From positions 62,001 through 126,000 of the forward strand of contig NZ_JAJNKB010000002.1 in assembly GCF_021533195.1 (NCBI RefSeq): a stretch of 64,000 nt of DNA, read 5' to 3'. Numbering within the stretch: position 1 is the first letter of the stretch; every line of letters begins with the position of its first letter. The notes beneath the pieces were generated by a model. It did no database searches. It saw nothing but the letters and a program-made list of their open reading frames with translations, and was not told where the DNA came from. Below are positions 24,582 to 33,879 of the stretch, one piece after another. This stretch comes from Portibacter marinus (lineage in GTDB: Bacteria > Bacteroidota > Bacteroidia > Chitinophagales > Saprospiraceae). The position numbers and the translations under genes are program-made.

Positions 24582-26864
24582 TTAATGATAAATAAGCAGT
24601 GATTTCACACGGGTCTTGCCATTCTTAAACTGAATTTCTGCAAAGTACAATCCCTCATCTAATTGCTTGGATCGTAAGTTTATATTCATCGATCTACATT
24701 CCGCACATTGCAGTGACATAATATTTCTTCCTATTGGGTCATAAATCCTAACTCTTGTCATCGGCAAGTCTATTGATTCTAAAGCGAATAATCCATGACT
24801 TGGATTGGGATAGAGCATGAAGTTTGTTTCCAATTCCTCAGTCTGCGATCCGGAAATCGAACCATTGCTGTAGCCATAGGTGACCGAAGGCAAAGTTTGA
24901 AATGCGCCAGTACCATTGGGTAGCCGACCATAGCTAATGTCTGTTTCCTGAGGTGGAAAGGTCAAGCTATCTACTACAAAATACACGCCTTTATCCAAAT
25001 AATAGAGACCCAGGAACTCACCATCTTTAGACAATTTGAAATTGGCGTGACCATCGCCTTGCGCCCCATCTTCATCAGCCCAAATGGTAACATAACCATC
25101 AGGTTCCAGTAGGCTTGCGTCTAGTGGCCCTTTGCCAGGGTTATCCTCATCATCAGTTAAAGAGAAAGGAGATAAGTCAATGGTTTGGTCTCCATTATAA
25201 AATAGCTCTATCCAATCATCAAATTCCCCGTCTTCATCTGCTACCGACTCCGCATTGCTGGCCATCAACTCATTGATAACCGGATGTGCACCCGGCTCCG
25301 ACCCCAGGGGTAAAGTATAGAATTCACAATCCGGCAGATGGACTGTACCCGCAAAATTGTTGACTTCAAAGTAATAGTTGACCACACCTTGTCCTTGGTG
25401 ATCGATTGTAGCATTAAAGGTTAATGCATCAGATAAAGTCATGGGTTTACTTTGCCAAATTCCTTCCTCTATTTGATAATATAAGTCAGCAGTACCTTGT
25501 ACTTCCCAGGGGAAAACCACTTTGAGCCGAAATTCGAGCTGATTACCAAGAAATTTCATATCCTTATATTCAATAATGGTAAGCGGATCTTCGAAACTCA
25601 ATTGTGAGCGCACACTCTGGCTTCTTAGGTGGATGTATTCTGATAAACCTACGCGCACATGACCAGCTACAGAAGAAGTAAAACTATTTTCAAAGTCTTC
25701 AACAGACCATCCATAATCCTGTGAAGCATAGATGTCATCTTTACGAAAAGGCAGCAGACGCGATCTGTAATTTTCCATATACGTTGTCAATTCTTCAAGA
25801 TTAAAAAACTCTTCCGTATATCGTTCAAAATAATAGCTGACCTTATCTCGGTATTCATCAATCGCCATCAACTTTTCATAAATGGGGCGATAAGCGTCTC
25901 CCCAGGTATCCGCCCAGTCATATATATTGGTCTTCCACCATTGAGTACTGCCCCAACCGATACCCAGCGTATTGTCAAGGTCATATGGGATGTAGACAAA
26001 TTTGTTAGAGATGGGATCATGATAGAGGTAAAAGTTGTTTTGATTCACTATTGGGCCGTCCCAATTTGAAACCAAAATGTCCATGGCGATCACCTTCAGG
26101 TAATTTTCCACATCGAAAACTGATTCGATGGCACACTTAAAATCTTCAGGAGAAGTATTATTTAAAACATCAATAAAATGTGCAAGGTCCGAATAGTCAT
26201 CGTTGCCGCTGCTCTGAACCAAGTCATAAGCCCTTCGCCCAAAAATAAACTCCTGGTACAACTCAGGATCTTCTCCTTTAAAGGCCAGGTCGGCAGGGTA
26301 AAGACATTTGTAGAGATTTCCCAAGTCAGATGAAAAACGTTTTTCTAAGAACTCTTCATCAATATGTTCAACATTGGCATACAAGCCACGATATTCATTA
26401 TTAATGTAAAAGGCGACATGATTGCCCCGTGAGCCTGGTATGCCAACAGCAGTATATAAATCCCAGCACATTTTGGCTCTAAGGATGGTGGGGTCATTGT
26501 GTTCGCCATTGAGGTTCATTTTTTCGACACCTTTGTACTTTTGACCTTTTATAGTGCTGTTGAATGAGATTTTAAATGACTTCTTGGAAGCAGCTCTCGA
26601 AGTATTCCCCCTAAGCCTAAAACCGATATTTTCGACGGTATCTGTTTTTCCGTTCTTGGTAAAATAAAAAATAGCAGGATATTCTGTGTCGCTTTCTTGA
26701 TTTTGGGGAGCCAAAATAAATCCCAGAAGTGCTGGGTCTATAGAAATGTCCACTCTTGGTATTGTAGAATCGTCATATAAGTAGCCGGGGTCAGGATGCA
26801 TATATTGACTGTAACCAGAATTGACCAATATTAGGACTGAAACTATGTTTAAGAAGTACTTCAT
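24582..26864 (-). CDS. CotH-kinase/lamin-tail-domain surface protein with type IX secretion tail
   Basis: A signal peptide (1-19) is followed by a CotH-like kinase domain (about 60-420; RLRGNTSR 83-90, KKSFKISF 94-101, later 'IPYDLDNTLGIGW'), a linker, a lamin-tail domain (about 527-650, 'INELMASN', 'FDDWIELFYNGD') and a type A type IX tail (about 684-760, 'LYPNPSHGLF' to 'KSLLIYH'). CotH kinases phosphorylate proteins with ATP in spore coats; secreted Bacteroidota members are largely unstudied. The product should be exported by the T9SS and either released or attached to the cell surface. The gene stands alone. Confidence 0.9.
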   Translation of the reverse strand: MKYFLNIVSVLILVNSGYSQYMHPDPGYLYDDSTIPRVDISIDPALLGFILAPQNQESDTEYPAIFYFTKNGKTDTVENIGFRLRGNTSRAASKKSFKISFNSTIKGQKYKGVEKMNLNGEHNDPTILRAKMCWDLYTAVGIPGSRGNHVAFYINNEYRGLYANVEHIDEEFLEKRFSSDLGNLYKCLYPADLAFKGEDPELYQEFIFGRRAYDLVQSSGNDDYSDLAHFIDVLNNTSPEDFKCAIESVFDVENYLKVIAMDILVSNWDGPIVNQNNFYLYHDPISNKFVYIPYDLDNTLGIGWGSTQWWKTNIYDWADTWGDAYRPIYEKLMAIDEYRDKVSYYFERYTEEFFNLEELTTYMENYRSRLLPFRKDDIYASQDYGWSVEDFENSFTSSVAGHVRVGLSEYIHLRSQSVRSQLSFEDPLTIIEYKDMKFLGNQLEFRLKVVFPWEVQGTADLYYQIEEGIWQSKPMTLSDALTFNATIDHQGQGVVNYYFEVNNFAGTVHLPDCEFYTLPLGSEPGAHPVINELMASNAESVADEDGEFDDWIELFYNGDQTIDLSPFSLTDDEDNPGKGPLDASLLEPDGYVTIWADEDGAQGDGHANFKLSKDGEFLGLYYLDKGVYFVVDSLTFPPQETDISYGRLPNGTGAFQTLPSVTYGYSNGSISGSQTEELETNFMLYPNPSHGLFALESIDLPMTRVRIYDPIGRNIMSLQCAECRSMNINLRSKQLDEGLYFAEIQFKNGKTRVKSLLIYH

Positions 26865-26936
26865 AAAGACGAGGTAAATATGGTCGCAATATATAAACGT
26901 ATATTTAATATTATTCGAATTAAAAAAATTAACAAA

Positions 26937-27263
26937 ATGGCTGTAAATGATGATTATTTAAAAATGGTGGAAGATCAATTGAGTGAATTTGGAGAAGTGA
27001 CCTCCAAGAAAATGTTTGGGGGCGTCGGCTTTTATCACGATGGCGTCATGTTTGGCATGATAGGAAATGACACTTTTAGACTGAAAGTTGACGAGGTGAA
27101 CCAACCAGACTTTGAAGCACGTGGTATGGAACCATTCTATGCCAAAAATAAAAAGAAAGGTATGCCATACTGGGAAGTTCCCGCAGATGTATTGGAGGAC
27201 AGAGACCAACTTAAATTGTGGGCTAAAAAAGCCTATGAAGCTGCTTTGCGAGGCAAGAAATAG
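26937..27263 (+). CDS. TfoX/Sxy N-terminal-domain protein
   Basis: The 108-residue protein is a single TfoX N-terminal domain: 'GEVTSKKMFGGVGFYHDGVM' and 'FGMIGNDTFRLKVDE', ending in 'ALRGKK'. The C-terminal domain of full TfoX is absent, as in most short homologues, so a competence role should not be assumed. The ATG at 26937 is chosen because sequence upstream of it in frame is AT-rich and unlike the family. It is divergent from the CotH gene. Confidence 0.85.
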   Translation: MAVNDDYLKMVEDQLSEFGEVTSKKMFGGVGFYHDGVMFGMIGNDTFRLKVDEVNQPDFEARGMEPFYAKNKKKGMPYWEVPADVLEDRDQLKLWAKKAYEAALRGKK

Positions 27264-27462
27264 ATAATTTGAGATATTGAATTTCGGCCATCATTTGAAT
27301 GTACTTGTAAATTATGAAGGATAGGATGTAAGCTTTGTCACATTTTCATATTTGGAGATATTAGACCTTGAATTGTGAGTAAGAAGCGATTCTTTAATGA
27401 TGTAGGAAAGGAATTTGCTTAAATTAGGGCAAATTTATTGGAGATCCAAAAGTTCAATTAAG

Positions 27463-29022
27463 ATGTACTACCATACACTATTTTTTCTGGTTGTAATGAG
27501 CTTAAGCTCATGTTTAGGCGAAGCGAGTAAAAAAGACAAAGATTTGCCCCGAATTGCAATCGCAGGTCTTGCGATAGAATCGAGTACCTTTTCACCTGCA
27601 CAGACTGAGGAGGAAGCGTTCTTTGCCAGAACAGGCGAGGAAATTTTTGATATTTATCCTTTTATGGAGGAAGATTCAGAGATCCGCAAACGAGCGATTT
27701 GGCTTCCTACACTCAAGGGGCATTCTTTGCCCGGTGGTATAGTGACGGCAGAGGCCTATGAATCGCTGGTTGGAAAAATGCTTGATTTACTCGAAGAGAA
27801 TATGCCTTACGATGGCGTGTTTTTTGATATTCATGGCGCAATGAGCGTCGTAGGGTTGGATGACCCGGAAGGGGATATGATTAAAAGGGTCCGGGATGTA
27901 GTAGGTAAAGACGTTTTGATTTCAACCTGCATGGATTTGCATGGAAATGTCTCGCAAACATTGGCAAGACATACGCATCTGATGACAGCCTATCGAATGG
28001 CGCCTCACGAAGATGCCATGGAGTCTAAGCAAAGAGCGGTTGAAAACTTGCTCGTAAGAATAGAGAATGGTAAAGGAAAGCCAGCTTATAAGGCCTGGAT
28101 TCCGGTTCCAATATTACTTCCCGGAGAAAAAACGTCTACCAGAATAGAACCAGCGAAAAGCATATATGCCGCTATTCCTTCGGTTGCTGATCAGGAGGGA
28201 GTCATCGATGCGGCCATTTGGGTAGGATATGCCTGGGCAGATGAGCCTCGAAATCATGCTGTTGTCATGGTGACCGGAGATGATAAAGAAAAGGTCGGTC
28301 AAGGGGCAGAGAAGCTCGCACGATTATTTTGGGACGCCAGAAATGAATTTGAGTTTGTGGCACCTGTTGCTACTTTGGAAGAGAGCCTTGATATGGCCAT
28401 CAAAGCAGAAGAAAATCCTTTTATCATTAGTGATATGGGAGATAATCCGACAGCGGGTGGAGCTGGAGATGTGACCTGGACCATTACAGAAATCCTGAAC
28501 CGACCAGAATTTAAGGATGCGGATGGCCCTGAATTGATTTATGCTTCTATACCGGGCCCTGAGTTTGTGGAAGAGGCCGTAAAACTTGGAGTAGGGGAGA
28601 CCATTAAAGCCTCCGCCGGTGCAGCTGTGGATGACCGGTATGCAGGCCCCGTTGAGTTGGAAGGTGAAATAATGGCGATAGAGCATGGGGATCGAAATGC
28701 AGAAACGGAAGTTGTGGTTAAGATCGGCAGTGTCAATGTCGTCGTAACCAGGAAGAGAAAGCCTTATCATCGGGTCAGTGATTTTACCAATCTCGGTTTA
28801 GATCCTACGGAAGCCGATATTGTTGTGGTGAAAATTGGTTACCTAGTACCGGAACTTTACGACATTCGAAAGGGCTGGGTCATGGCACTCACACCAGGAG
28901 GTGTGGATCAGGATTTAGAACGCCTTCCATATGAGCGGATTAATCGACCGATGTTTCCTTTGGATAAAGATATGGAGGATCCCGATTTAAATGCTAGATG
29001 GATAGAAGCTTCGGATATCTAA
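27463..29022 (+). CDS. M81-family (MlrC-like) metallopeptidase, lipoprotein
   Basis: A lipoprotein leader (SLSSC, Cys17) introduces an MlrC-type protein of 519 aa. Likely zinc ligands are Asp122 and His124 (FDIHGAM) with His182 (MAPHEDAMES); MDLHGN (157-162) is a further family block. The N-terminal part is the DUF1485 domain and the C-terminal third the MlrC C-terminal domain ('VVVKIGYLVPELYDI'). MlrC opens linearised microcystin in sphingomonads, but most relatives have unknown peptide or amide substrates. The ATG at 27463 is chosen because it begins a regular leader; an in-frame TTG 48 bases upstream does not. Confidence 0.88.
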   Translation: MYYHTLFFLVVMSLSSCLGEASKKDKDLPRIAIAGLAIESSTFSPAQTEEEAFFARTGEEIFDIYPFMEEDSEIRKRAIWLPTLKGHSLPGGIVTAEAYESLVGKMLDLLEENMPYDGVFFDIHGAMSVVGLDDPEGDMIKRVRDVVGKDVLISTCMDLHGNVSQTLARHTHLMTAYRMAPHEDAMESKQRAVENLLVRIENGKGKPAYKAWIPVPILLPGEKTSTRIEPAKSIYAAIPSVADQEGVIDAAIWVGYAWADEPRNHAVVMVTGDDKEKVGQGAEKLARLFWDARNEFEFVAPVATLEESLDMAIKAEENPFIISDMGDNPTAGGAGDVTWTITEILNRPEFKDADGPELIYASIPGPEFVEEAVKLGVGETIKASAGAAVDDRYAGPVELEGEIMAIEHGDRNAETEVVVKIGSVNVVVTRKRKPYHRVSDFTNLGLDPTEADIVVVKIGYLVPELYDIRKGWVMALTPGGVDQDLERLPYERINRPMFPLDKDMEDPDLNARWIEASDI

Positions 29023-29202
29023 GACAAGAATTTCAAGTATCTTTTGGATTTAGTATAATTTGGGCATCCGAATGATATCAATTATAAAGTGAAGGTTATA
29101 AAAATACACAGACCTGAATATTGACTTCAAATACCAGCAAGTCTTCATCATTTACTTTTACTATGATCATTTACAAAACACCAATATTCTGAAGCTTTCC
29201 TT

Positions 29203-29210
29203 TATCTTTG
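29203..29210 (+). promoter_or_regulatory. Bacteroidota-type -7 box TATCTTTG
   Basis: TATCTTTG matches TAnnTTTG and lies 10 bp before the ATG at 29220. Its position argues against an apparent in-frame TTG start at 29208, which is part of the box, and implies a very short leader. Confidence 0.5.
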
Positions 29211-29219
29211 AGGTCAGCT

Positions 29220-29903
29220 ATGATGAAAAAACGATATTTTTTACTGTGCATTTTAACATTAGCCTTCTGCTTTAGGTCAATGGGACAAGTGATGGAATCC
29301 AGAACAGGCGCTACATTGACCTATGAGTTGAATAAGGATCTTCAATTTAGTATTGAAGAACAAGTGAGACTGAAAAGTTACGACGATTTGTTCGATGAAA
29401 ATATCGTAGAACTTGGTGCAAGGTATGATTTTTTGAAAGTGTGGAAACTGGGCTTAGGTTATCGTTTCTTCTCTTCAAATGATGATACCGGAGATCGCCA
29501 GGGTATTAGAATTGGCAATCGTTTGCATTACAGACTGAGTTATGAGTTAGATTTTGATCGATCGGAAATCGAGTTGCGGGGTCAATTCCAGCATCGCAAG
29601 GAAAGAGACCTGGATAAAAACTGGTCTCCCTGGGAAGATCAGACCATGCGGTATAAGATTGAATTCCAACATGATATCAGAAATTGGAAGCTGGATCCGG
29701 AATTGGCTTTAGAGTTTTTCGATGAGGATTTGGGTCAAGGCTTGGCTGCCGATGATAAGTTTAGAGCAATCCTGGGCACAACATGGAGACTTCCCGGTCC
29801 ACAAGCACTTAAGTTTAAATTGATGTATGAATTCGGAGTCGGCGTCTCCGAACAAATTCCGACCTACATCATAGCGATCAACTATACCTATGATATGGAT
29901 TAA
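29220..29903 (+). CDS. DUF2490-like outer-membrane beta-barrel protein
   Basis: A signal peptide (about 1-23, ending SMGQ) is followed by alternating short amphipathic strands typical of DUF2490 proteins ('KVWKLGLGYRFFSS', 'RIGNRLHYRLSYELDF', 'TMRYKIEFQHDI', 'YIIAINYTYDMD'). The strand pattern and the aromatic C-terminal end suggest an outer-membrane barrel of about 10-12 strands. No function is established. Two ATGs at 29220 and 29223 are both possible starts. Neighbours are unrelated. Confidence 0.8.
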   Translation: MMKKRYFLLCILTLAFCFRSMGQVMESRTGATLTYELNKDLQFSIEEQVRLKSYDDLFDENIVELGARYDFLKVWKLGLGYRFFSSNDDTGDRQGIRIGNRLHYRLSYELDFDRSEIELRGQFQHRKERDLDKNWSPWEDQTMRYKIEFQHDIRNWKLDPELALEFFDEDLGQGLAADDKFRAILGTTWRLPGPQALKFKLMYEFGVGVSEQIPTYIIAINYTYDMD

Positions 29904-30100
29904 ACGTTTGGTTTCCGTGTCATTACATTTCAAAATCAATACAATTTTAAGATACCTTTTGTCCTTGACAGCTTCTTACAATATTGACAAACAGCTGTGA
30001 GTACCTCTAAAATTGACTAATGTCACTAGTGGCTCCTTTTTGTTTTGCGGGTATTCATGATTAGCAAAATATCGGATGGAAATCGTATCTTGAATGCTTT

Positions 30101-30658
30101 ATGAAACGACTTTCTGACTTCTTTTATCTACGATCTAATATCTGGATCTGCCTCCTGTTAACCATCATTACTTTTGGTTTCTTGTTCTTAGCCATGGTTC
30201 CCGCAACGGAATGCTATAGCGTAAAAGGGAGCGAGGAGATATCCCTGGGCACTTCCTTCGGATTTTCTTATGAATTGGTAAAAGCCTACTTATCAGCAAT
30301 GACCGATGAAATGCTGGAGTGTTTTAGGACTTTTCATCACATATGGGACAATGTTTTCGCAGTTTTCTATGGCTTAATGAATGTGGCTTGGTTATCTTTA
30401 CTTTTCAGACCCTCGTCCTCAAAATTTAAAGCAGCCAACCTTATCCCTTTCTTACAAACCATATTTGACTGGTTAGAAAATTATCAACTTTCTGGGTTGG
30501 CGTTCACCATCCTAACAGATGAAGGGATAACGCAAACAGGTGTGCAAGTGGCCTCTGTTTTTAATATGACCAAATGGGTGATTTACGGTGTATTCTTTCT
30601 ACTGATTTTGTTGGGCCTGACATTACGCATCAGAAGATTTATCAAGTCAAAGCACTAA
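30101..30658 (+). CDS. Four-helix integral membrane protein of unknown function
   Basis: The 185-residue protein has about four hydrophobic segments (16-34, 88-104, 128-140 weaker, 160-180) with a loop containing 'ECFRTFHHIWDN'. I do not recognise a family with certainty. The gene ends 10 bases before the APC transporter gene and has a partial -7 box (TATCTTGA) shortly upstream, so it is probably the first gene of the transporter-Rieske operon. Confidence 0.65.
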   Translation: MKRLSDFFYLRSNIWICLLLTIITFGFLFLAMVPATECYSVKGSEEISLGTSFGFSYELVKAYLSAMTDEMLECFRTFHHIWDNVFAVFYGLMNVAWLSLLFRPSSSKFKAANLIPFLQTIFDWLENYQLSGLAFTILTDEGITQTGVQVASVFNMTKWVIYGVFFLLILLGLTLRIRRFIKSKH

Positions 30659-30668
30659 TTCCATTTGA

Positions 30669-31961
30669 ATGTCAAAAATTGGCTTCTGGTCCAGTACATC
30701 TTTGGTAGTTGGAAATATGATTGGCTCAGGTGTCTTTTTACTACCAGCCAGCTTGGCAGCCTTTGGAGGCATCAGCATCATAGGTTGGATTGCTTCTTCT
30801 ATGGGAGCATTACTGCTAGCCATCGTATTCGGACGTTTAGGCCGATTGGCACCTCAAACCACAGGAGGCCCATTTGCCTATACTCGGATTGGTCTGGGAG
30901 ATTTTCCAGCATTTGTGGTCGCGTGGGGTTATTGGATCAGCATATGGTGTACCAATGCAGCAATCGCTGTGGCTTTTGTTGGCTACCTTGAGGTATTCCT
31001 ACCGATATTAGGACAAAGCCGGTTACTTTCCATATTCACAGGATTGGGAGTGATTTGGTTATTTACCTGGATCAATTCGAAGCCGCTGCAAACTGTAGCC
31101 TTGGTTCAATTAATCACTACAACCCTTAAAGTCTTGCCTATTTTCATGGTGGGATTGATAGGCGTATTTTACATCAATGTGGATTTCTTCACTCCGCTTA
31201 ATATTAGTGGTACAAGTAATTTCCAAGCCATTACTGCTACAACAACGCTTACTTTATTTGCTTTTCTAGGTATGGAAAGCGCGTCCATACCCAGTGAAAA
31301 CACTAAAAATGCCAGTTCTACCATCAGACTCGCTACCCTTACAGGAACCATGGTCGCCATCATACTGTACATCTTTAGTTCGATCGCCATTATGGGAATC
31401 ATTCCACCGGAAACCCTTGCAGTTTCAAGTGCCCCATTTGCGGATGCAGCTGAGATCTTTTGGGGTGATATTGCTAAATACATTATTGCCGGAGGTGCCC
31501 TTGTAGCCACCCTCGGTGCGTTGAATGGATGGATCTTAATTCAGGGACAGATACCCATGGCCGCTGCTCATCAAAACCTTTTCCCACGAATCTTCGGAAA
31601 GTTAAACCAGAATGATTCGCCTTTTATAGGTATCGTATTATCTAGTTTATTGGCTTCATTTCTTATGATGTTGAACTATTCCAAAAGCCTGGTAGATGCA
31701 TTCACTTTTATGATGAAACTTTCGACCCTTTCGGTATTGACGCCCTACCTTTTTTCAACAATGAGTATGATGTTGATTTACAAAAGGCAAGACCAATTAA
31801 CTGCTGGGAAAATAGCGCTGACGGTCCTGACCTTATTATTTTGTTTGTGGGTTATATATGGATGTGGTTGGGAAACTGTACTTTGGGGAATGGGATTACT
31901 GATTCTGGGAACACCCTTTTATCTTAAATTTAGAAATGAAAAAGTTTTACATAGATCCTGA
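30669..31961 (+). CDS. APC-family amino acid/amine transporter, AdiC-like
   Basis: Twelve membrane segments over 430 residues. The first helix has GSGVFLLP, the unwound substrate-binding motif of the APC superfamily. The 'GGPFAYTRIGLGDFPAFVVAWGYWISIW' region resembles the arginine/agmatine antiporter AdiC and its relatives. The substrate is probably an amino acid or a cationic amine. The gene overlaps the Rieske oxygenase gene by 26 bases, so uptake of the oxygenase substrate is the natural inference. Confidence 0.9.
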   Translation: MSKIGFWSSTSLVVGNMIGSGVFLLPASLAAFGGISIIGWIASSMGALLLAIVFGRLGRLAPQTTGGPFAYTRIGLGDFPAFVVAWGYWISIWCTNAAIAVAFVGYLEVFLPILGQSRLLSIFTGLGVIWLFTWINSKPLQTVALVQLITTTLKVLPIFMVGLIGVFYINVDFFTPLNISGTSNFQAITATTTLTLFAFLGMESASIPSENTKNASSTIRLATLTGTMVAIILYIFSSIAIMGIIPPETLAVSSAPFADAAEIFWGDIAKYIIAGGALVATLGALNGWILIQGQIPMAAAHQNLFPRIFGKLNQNDSPFIGIVLSSLLASFLMMLNYSKSLVDAFTFMMKLSTLSVLTPYLFSTMSMMLIYKRQDQLTAGKIALTVLTLLFCLWVIYGCGWETVLWGMGLLILGTPFYLKFRNEKVLHRS

Positions 31962-33024
31962 CATCAGAAAAGCCTCTACCTTGCCGGCTTGTTTTTACCA
32001 TGATGCCGAAATCTTCGATTTGCTTTTATCTGAAGTATTGGTGAAGAGTTGGCAATGGATAGGGAGTTCAAGTGATCTATTGCCACTTACTCATTATGCT
32101 TATCCATTTGAACTTCACAATGAACCACTTTTATTAATCAAGCCAGCGAATGAAGACATAGTGTGTCTATCCAATGTTTGCACTCACAGGGGTAACATTT
32201 TAGTTCACCATCCGGGCAAACTGAGGCAATTAAAATGTATGTATCATGGGCGCAGATTTGAAATGAATGGTCAATTTAAGTTCATGCCTGAATTTCAGGA
32301 AGCGGAACAATTTCCCAGACCTTGTGACGATCTTCGTGATTTTTCTTTAGGCCAATGGTTTTCACACCTTTTCGTTTCACTGGAACCGGCCATCGATTTT
32401 TCTCAAATTGTCGAAGTGCTCAACGAGCGAGTCGGTCATCTGCCCATTGACCTGCATAAATTGAGCAAGAATCACAGCAAAGAATATATCGTTAATAGTC
32501 ATTGGGCGTTGTACTGCGATAATTATCTCGAAGGATTTCACATCCCATTTGTCCATGATGATCTCAACGATGTATTGGATTATGGTCAATATGAAACCAT
32601 CCTGTATGACCATGCCGTACTTCAAGTAGGTTACACTGATGATAGCGAAAATGTATTTGATCTACCGGAAGAACATCTGGACTACGGAAGAAATGTTGCG
32701 GCTTACTATTACTGGATTTTCCCGAATATCATGTTTAATTTTTACCCGTGGGGACTTTCGGTGAATGTTGTGAAGCCGATCAGCATTAATAGAACCAAAG
32801 TTTCTTTTATCAGTTATATTTTTGATGATTCGAAAGTGGAGGAAGGTGCAGGTGCCGCTCTGGACAAGGTCGAGCGAGAAGATGAGTTTGTAGTAGAGAA
32901 TGTGCACAGAGGTCTGAGGTCAAAGTATTATCAGGCCGGTCGTTTTTCACCTACTCGTGAGAAAGGAGTTCATCATTTTCATAGGCTGCTGGCTAAATAT
33001 ATGAATAAGGTAATGGAGGAATGA
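31936..33024 (+). CDS. Rieske non-heme iron oxygenase, alpha-subunit type
   Basis: The Rieske cluster ligands are C82-x-H84 and C101-x-x-H104 (CTHRGN and CMYHG). The catalytic domain (about 180-362) has DNYLEGFHIPFVH with iron ligands His202 and His207; the acidic third ligand lies further on. At 362 aa it resembles choline, carnitine or glycine-betaine monooxygenase-type single-component alpha subunits more than aromatic dioxygenases. No reductase is encoded nearby. The start overlaps the transporter gene; the ATG opens with 'MKKFYIDPDIRKAST', which fits the family. Confidence 0.9.
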   Translation: MKKFYIDPDIRKASTLPACFYHDAEIFDLLLSEVLVKSWQWIGSSSDLLPLTHYAYPFELHNEPLLLIKPANEDIVCLSNVCTHRGNILVHHPGKLRQLKCMYHGRRFEMNGQFKFMPEFQEAEQFPRPCDDLRDFSLGQWFSHLFVSLEPAIDFSQIVEVLNERVGHLPIDLHKLSKNHSKEYIVNSHWALYCDNYLEGFHIPFVHDDLNDVLDYGQYETILYDHAVLQVGYTDDSENVFDLPEEHLDYGRNVAAYYYWIFPNIMFNFYPWGLSVNVVKPISINRTKVSFISYIFDDSKVEEGAGAALDKVEREDEFVVENVHRGLRSKYYQAGRFSPTREKGVHHFHRLLAKYMNKVMEE

Positions 33025-33090
33025 CCAGAAATTAAAAATTTGGTTTTTACAGTAGAACACTATTGGAAGCGAGAGGTATAAGACGATAAA

Positions 33091-33879
33091 ATGAGCAAGA
33101 ATAAAGAGAACACAGCGCTTTGTACGGTGCAAGTCATAAAGCCACCTTTAAAAATTGAAGCTTTAAGACGAACCACAACGATAAGGGTATGCTTGCCCCC
33201 TGGATATGAAAAGTCAAAACTGCGTTTTCCTGTACTTTATATGCATGACGGCCAGAATATTTTTGATGAGTTTACATCAGCTTCAGGAGAGTGGGGCGTG
33301 GATGAGACATTGACAAAATTGGCTATTGAGGAAGGCTTCAATATCATTGTGGTAGGTATCGATCATGGAGGCGAACATAGAAAAACGGAAATGAATCCAT
33401 GGGATCATGATAAACATGGAAAGGGAGAAGGGCAAAAATATGCAGACTTTATCGTAAAAAAGGTAAAGTCCTTTATTGATCATCAATTTAGAACACTAGC
33501 TGAGCGTGAGCATACAGGGATTATGGGAAGTTCTTTAGGGGGTTTAATCAGCCATTACATGCTAGCAAAATATCCTGAAACCTTCAGTAAAGCTGCCATG
33601 TTTTCTCCTGCCTATATTCAATCTGATCAAATATTTGACTTTGTTAAAGACAACCCCGTTCCCAATGACTCAAAAATAACCATCCTGGCCGGCGAAGAAG
33701 AAGGGAAGGAAGTAACCCATTCCGTCGAACGAATGACCCGGATATTAAAAAAAATCAATCAGAGAGAAGAATATTTAGAGAGTGCTGTCATACCGAAAGG
33801 TAAACATACTGAAGATTTTTGGCGGGCGCATTTTCCCAGTGCCGTACGCTGGATGTTTAAGGAAGATGGATATTATTAG
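33091..33879 (+). CDS. Esterase of the enterochelin esterase/esterase D-like family, no leader
   Basis: This 262-residue alpha/beta hydrolase has 'FPVLYMHDGQNIFD' (46-59), nucleophile Ser148 in GSSLGG and a C-terminal His in 'KGKHTEDFW'. It is a paralogue of the product at 8771 but lacks the lipoprotein leader, so it should act in the cytoplasm. Its last bases overlap the stop codon of the convergent acetyltransferase gene. A 66-bp gap follows the Rieske gene, so it may be the last gene of that operon. Confidence 0.88.
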   Translation: MSKNKENTALCTVQVIKPPLKIEALRRTTTIRVCLPPGYEKSKLRFPVLYMHDGQNIFDEFTSASGEWGVDETLTKLAIEEGFNIIVVGIDHGGEHRKTEMNPWDHDKHGKGEGQKYADFIVKKVKSFIDHQFRTLAEREHTGIMGSSLGGLISHYMLAKYPETFSKAAMFSPAYIQSDQIFDFVKDNPVPNDSKITILAGEEEGKEVTHSVERMTRILKKINQREEYLESAVIPKGKHTEDFWRAHFPSAVRWMFKEDGYY

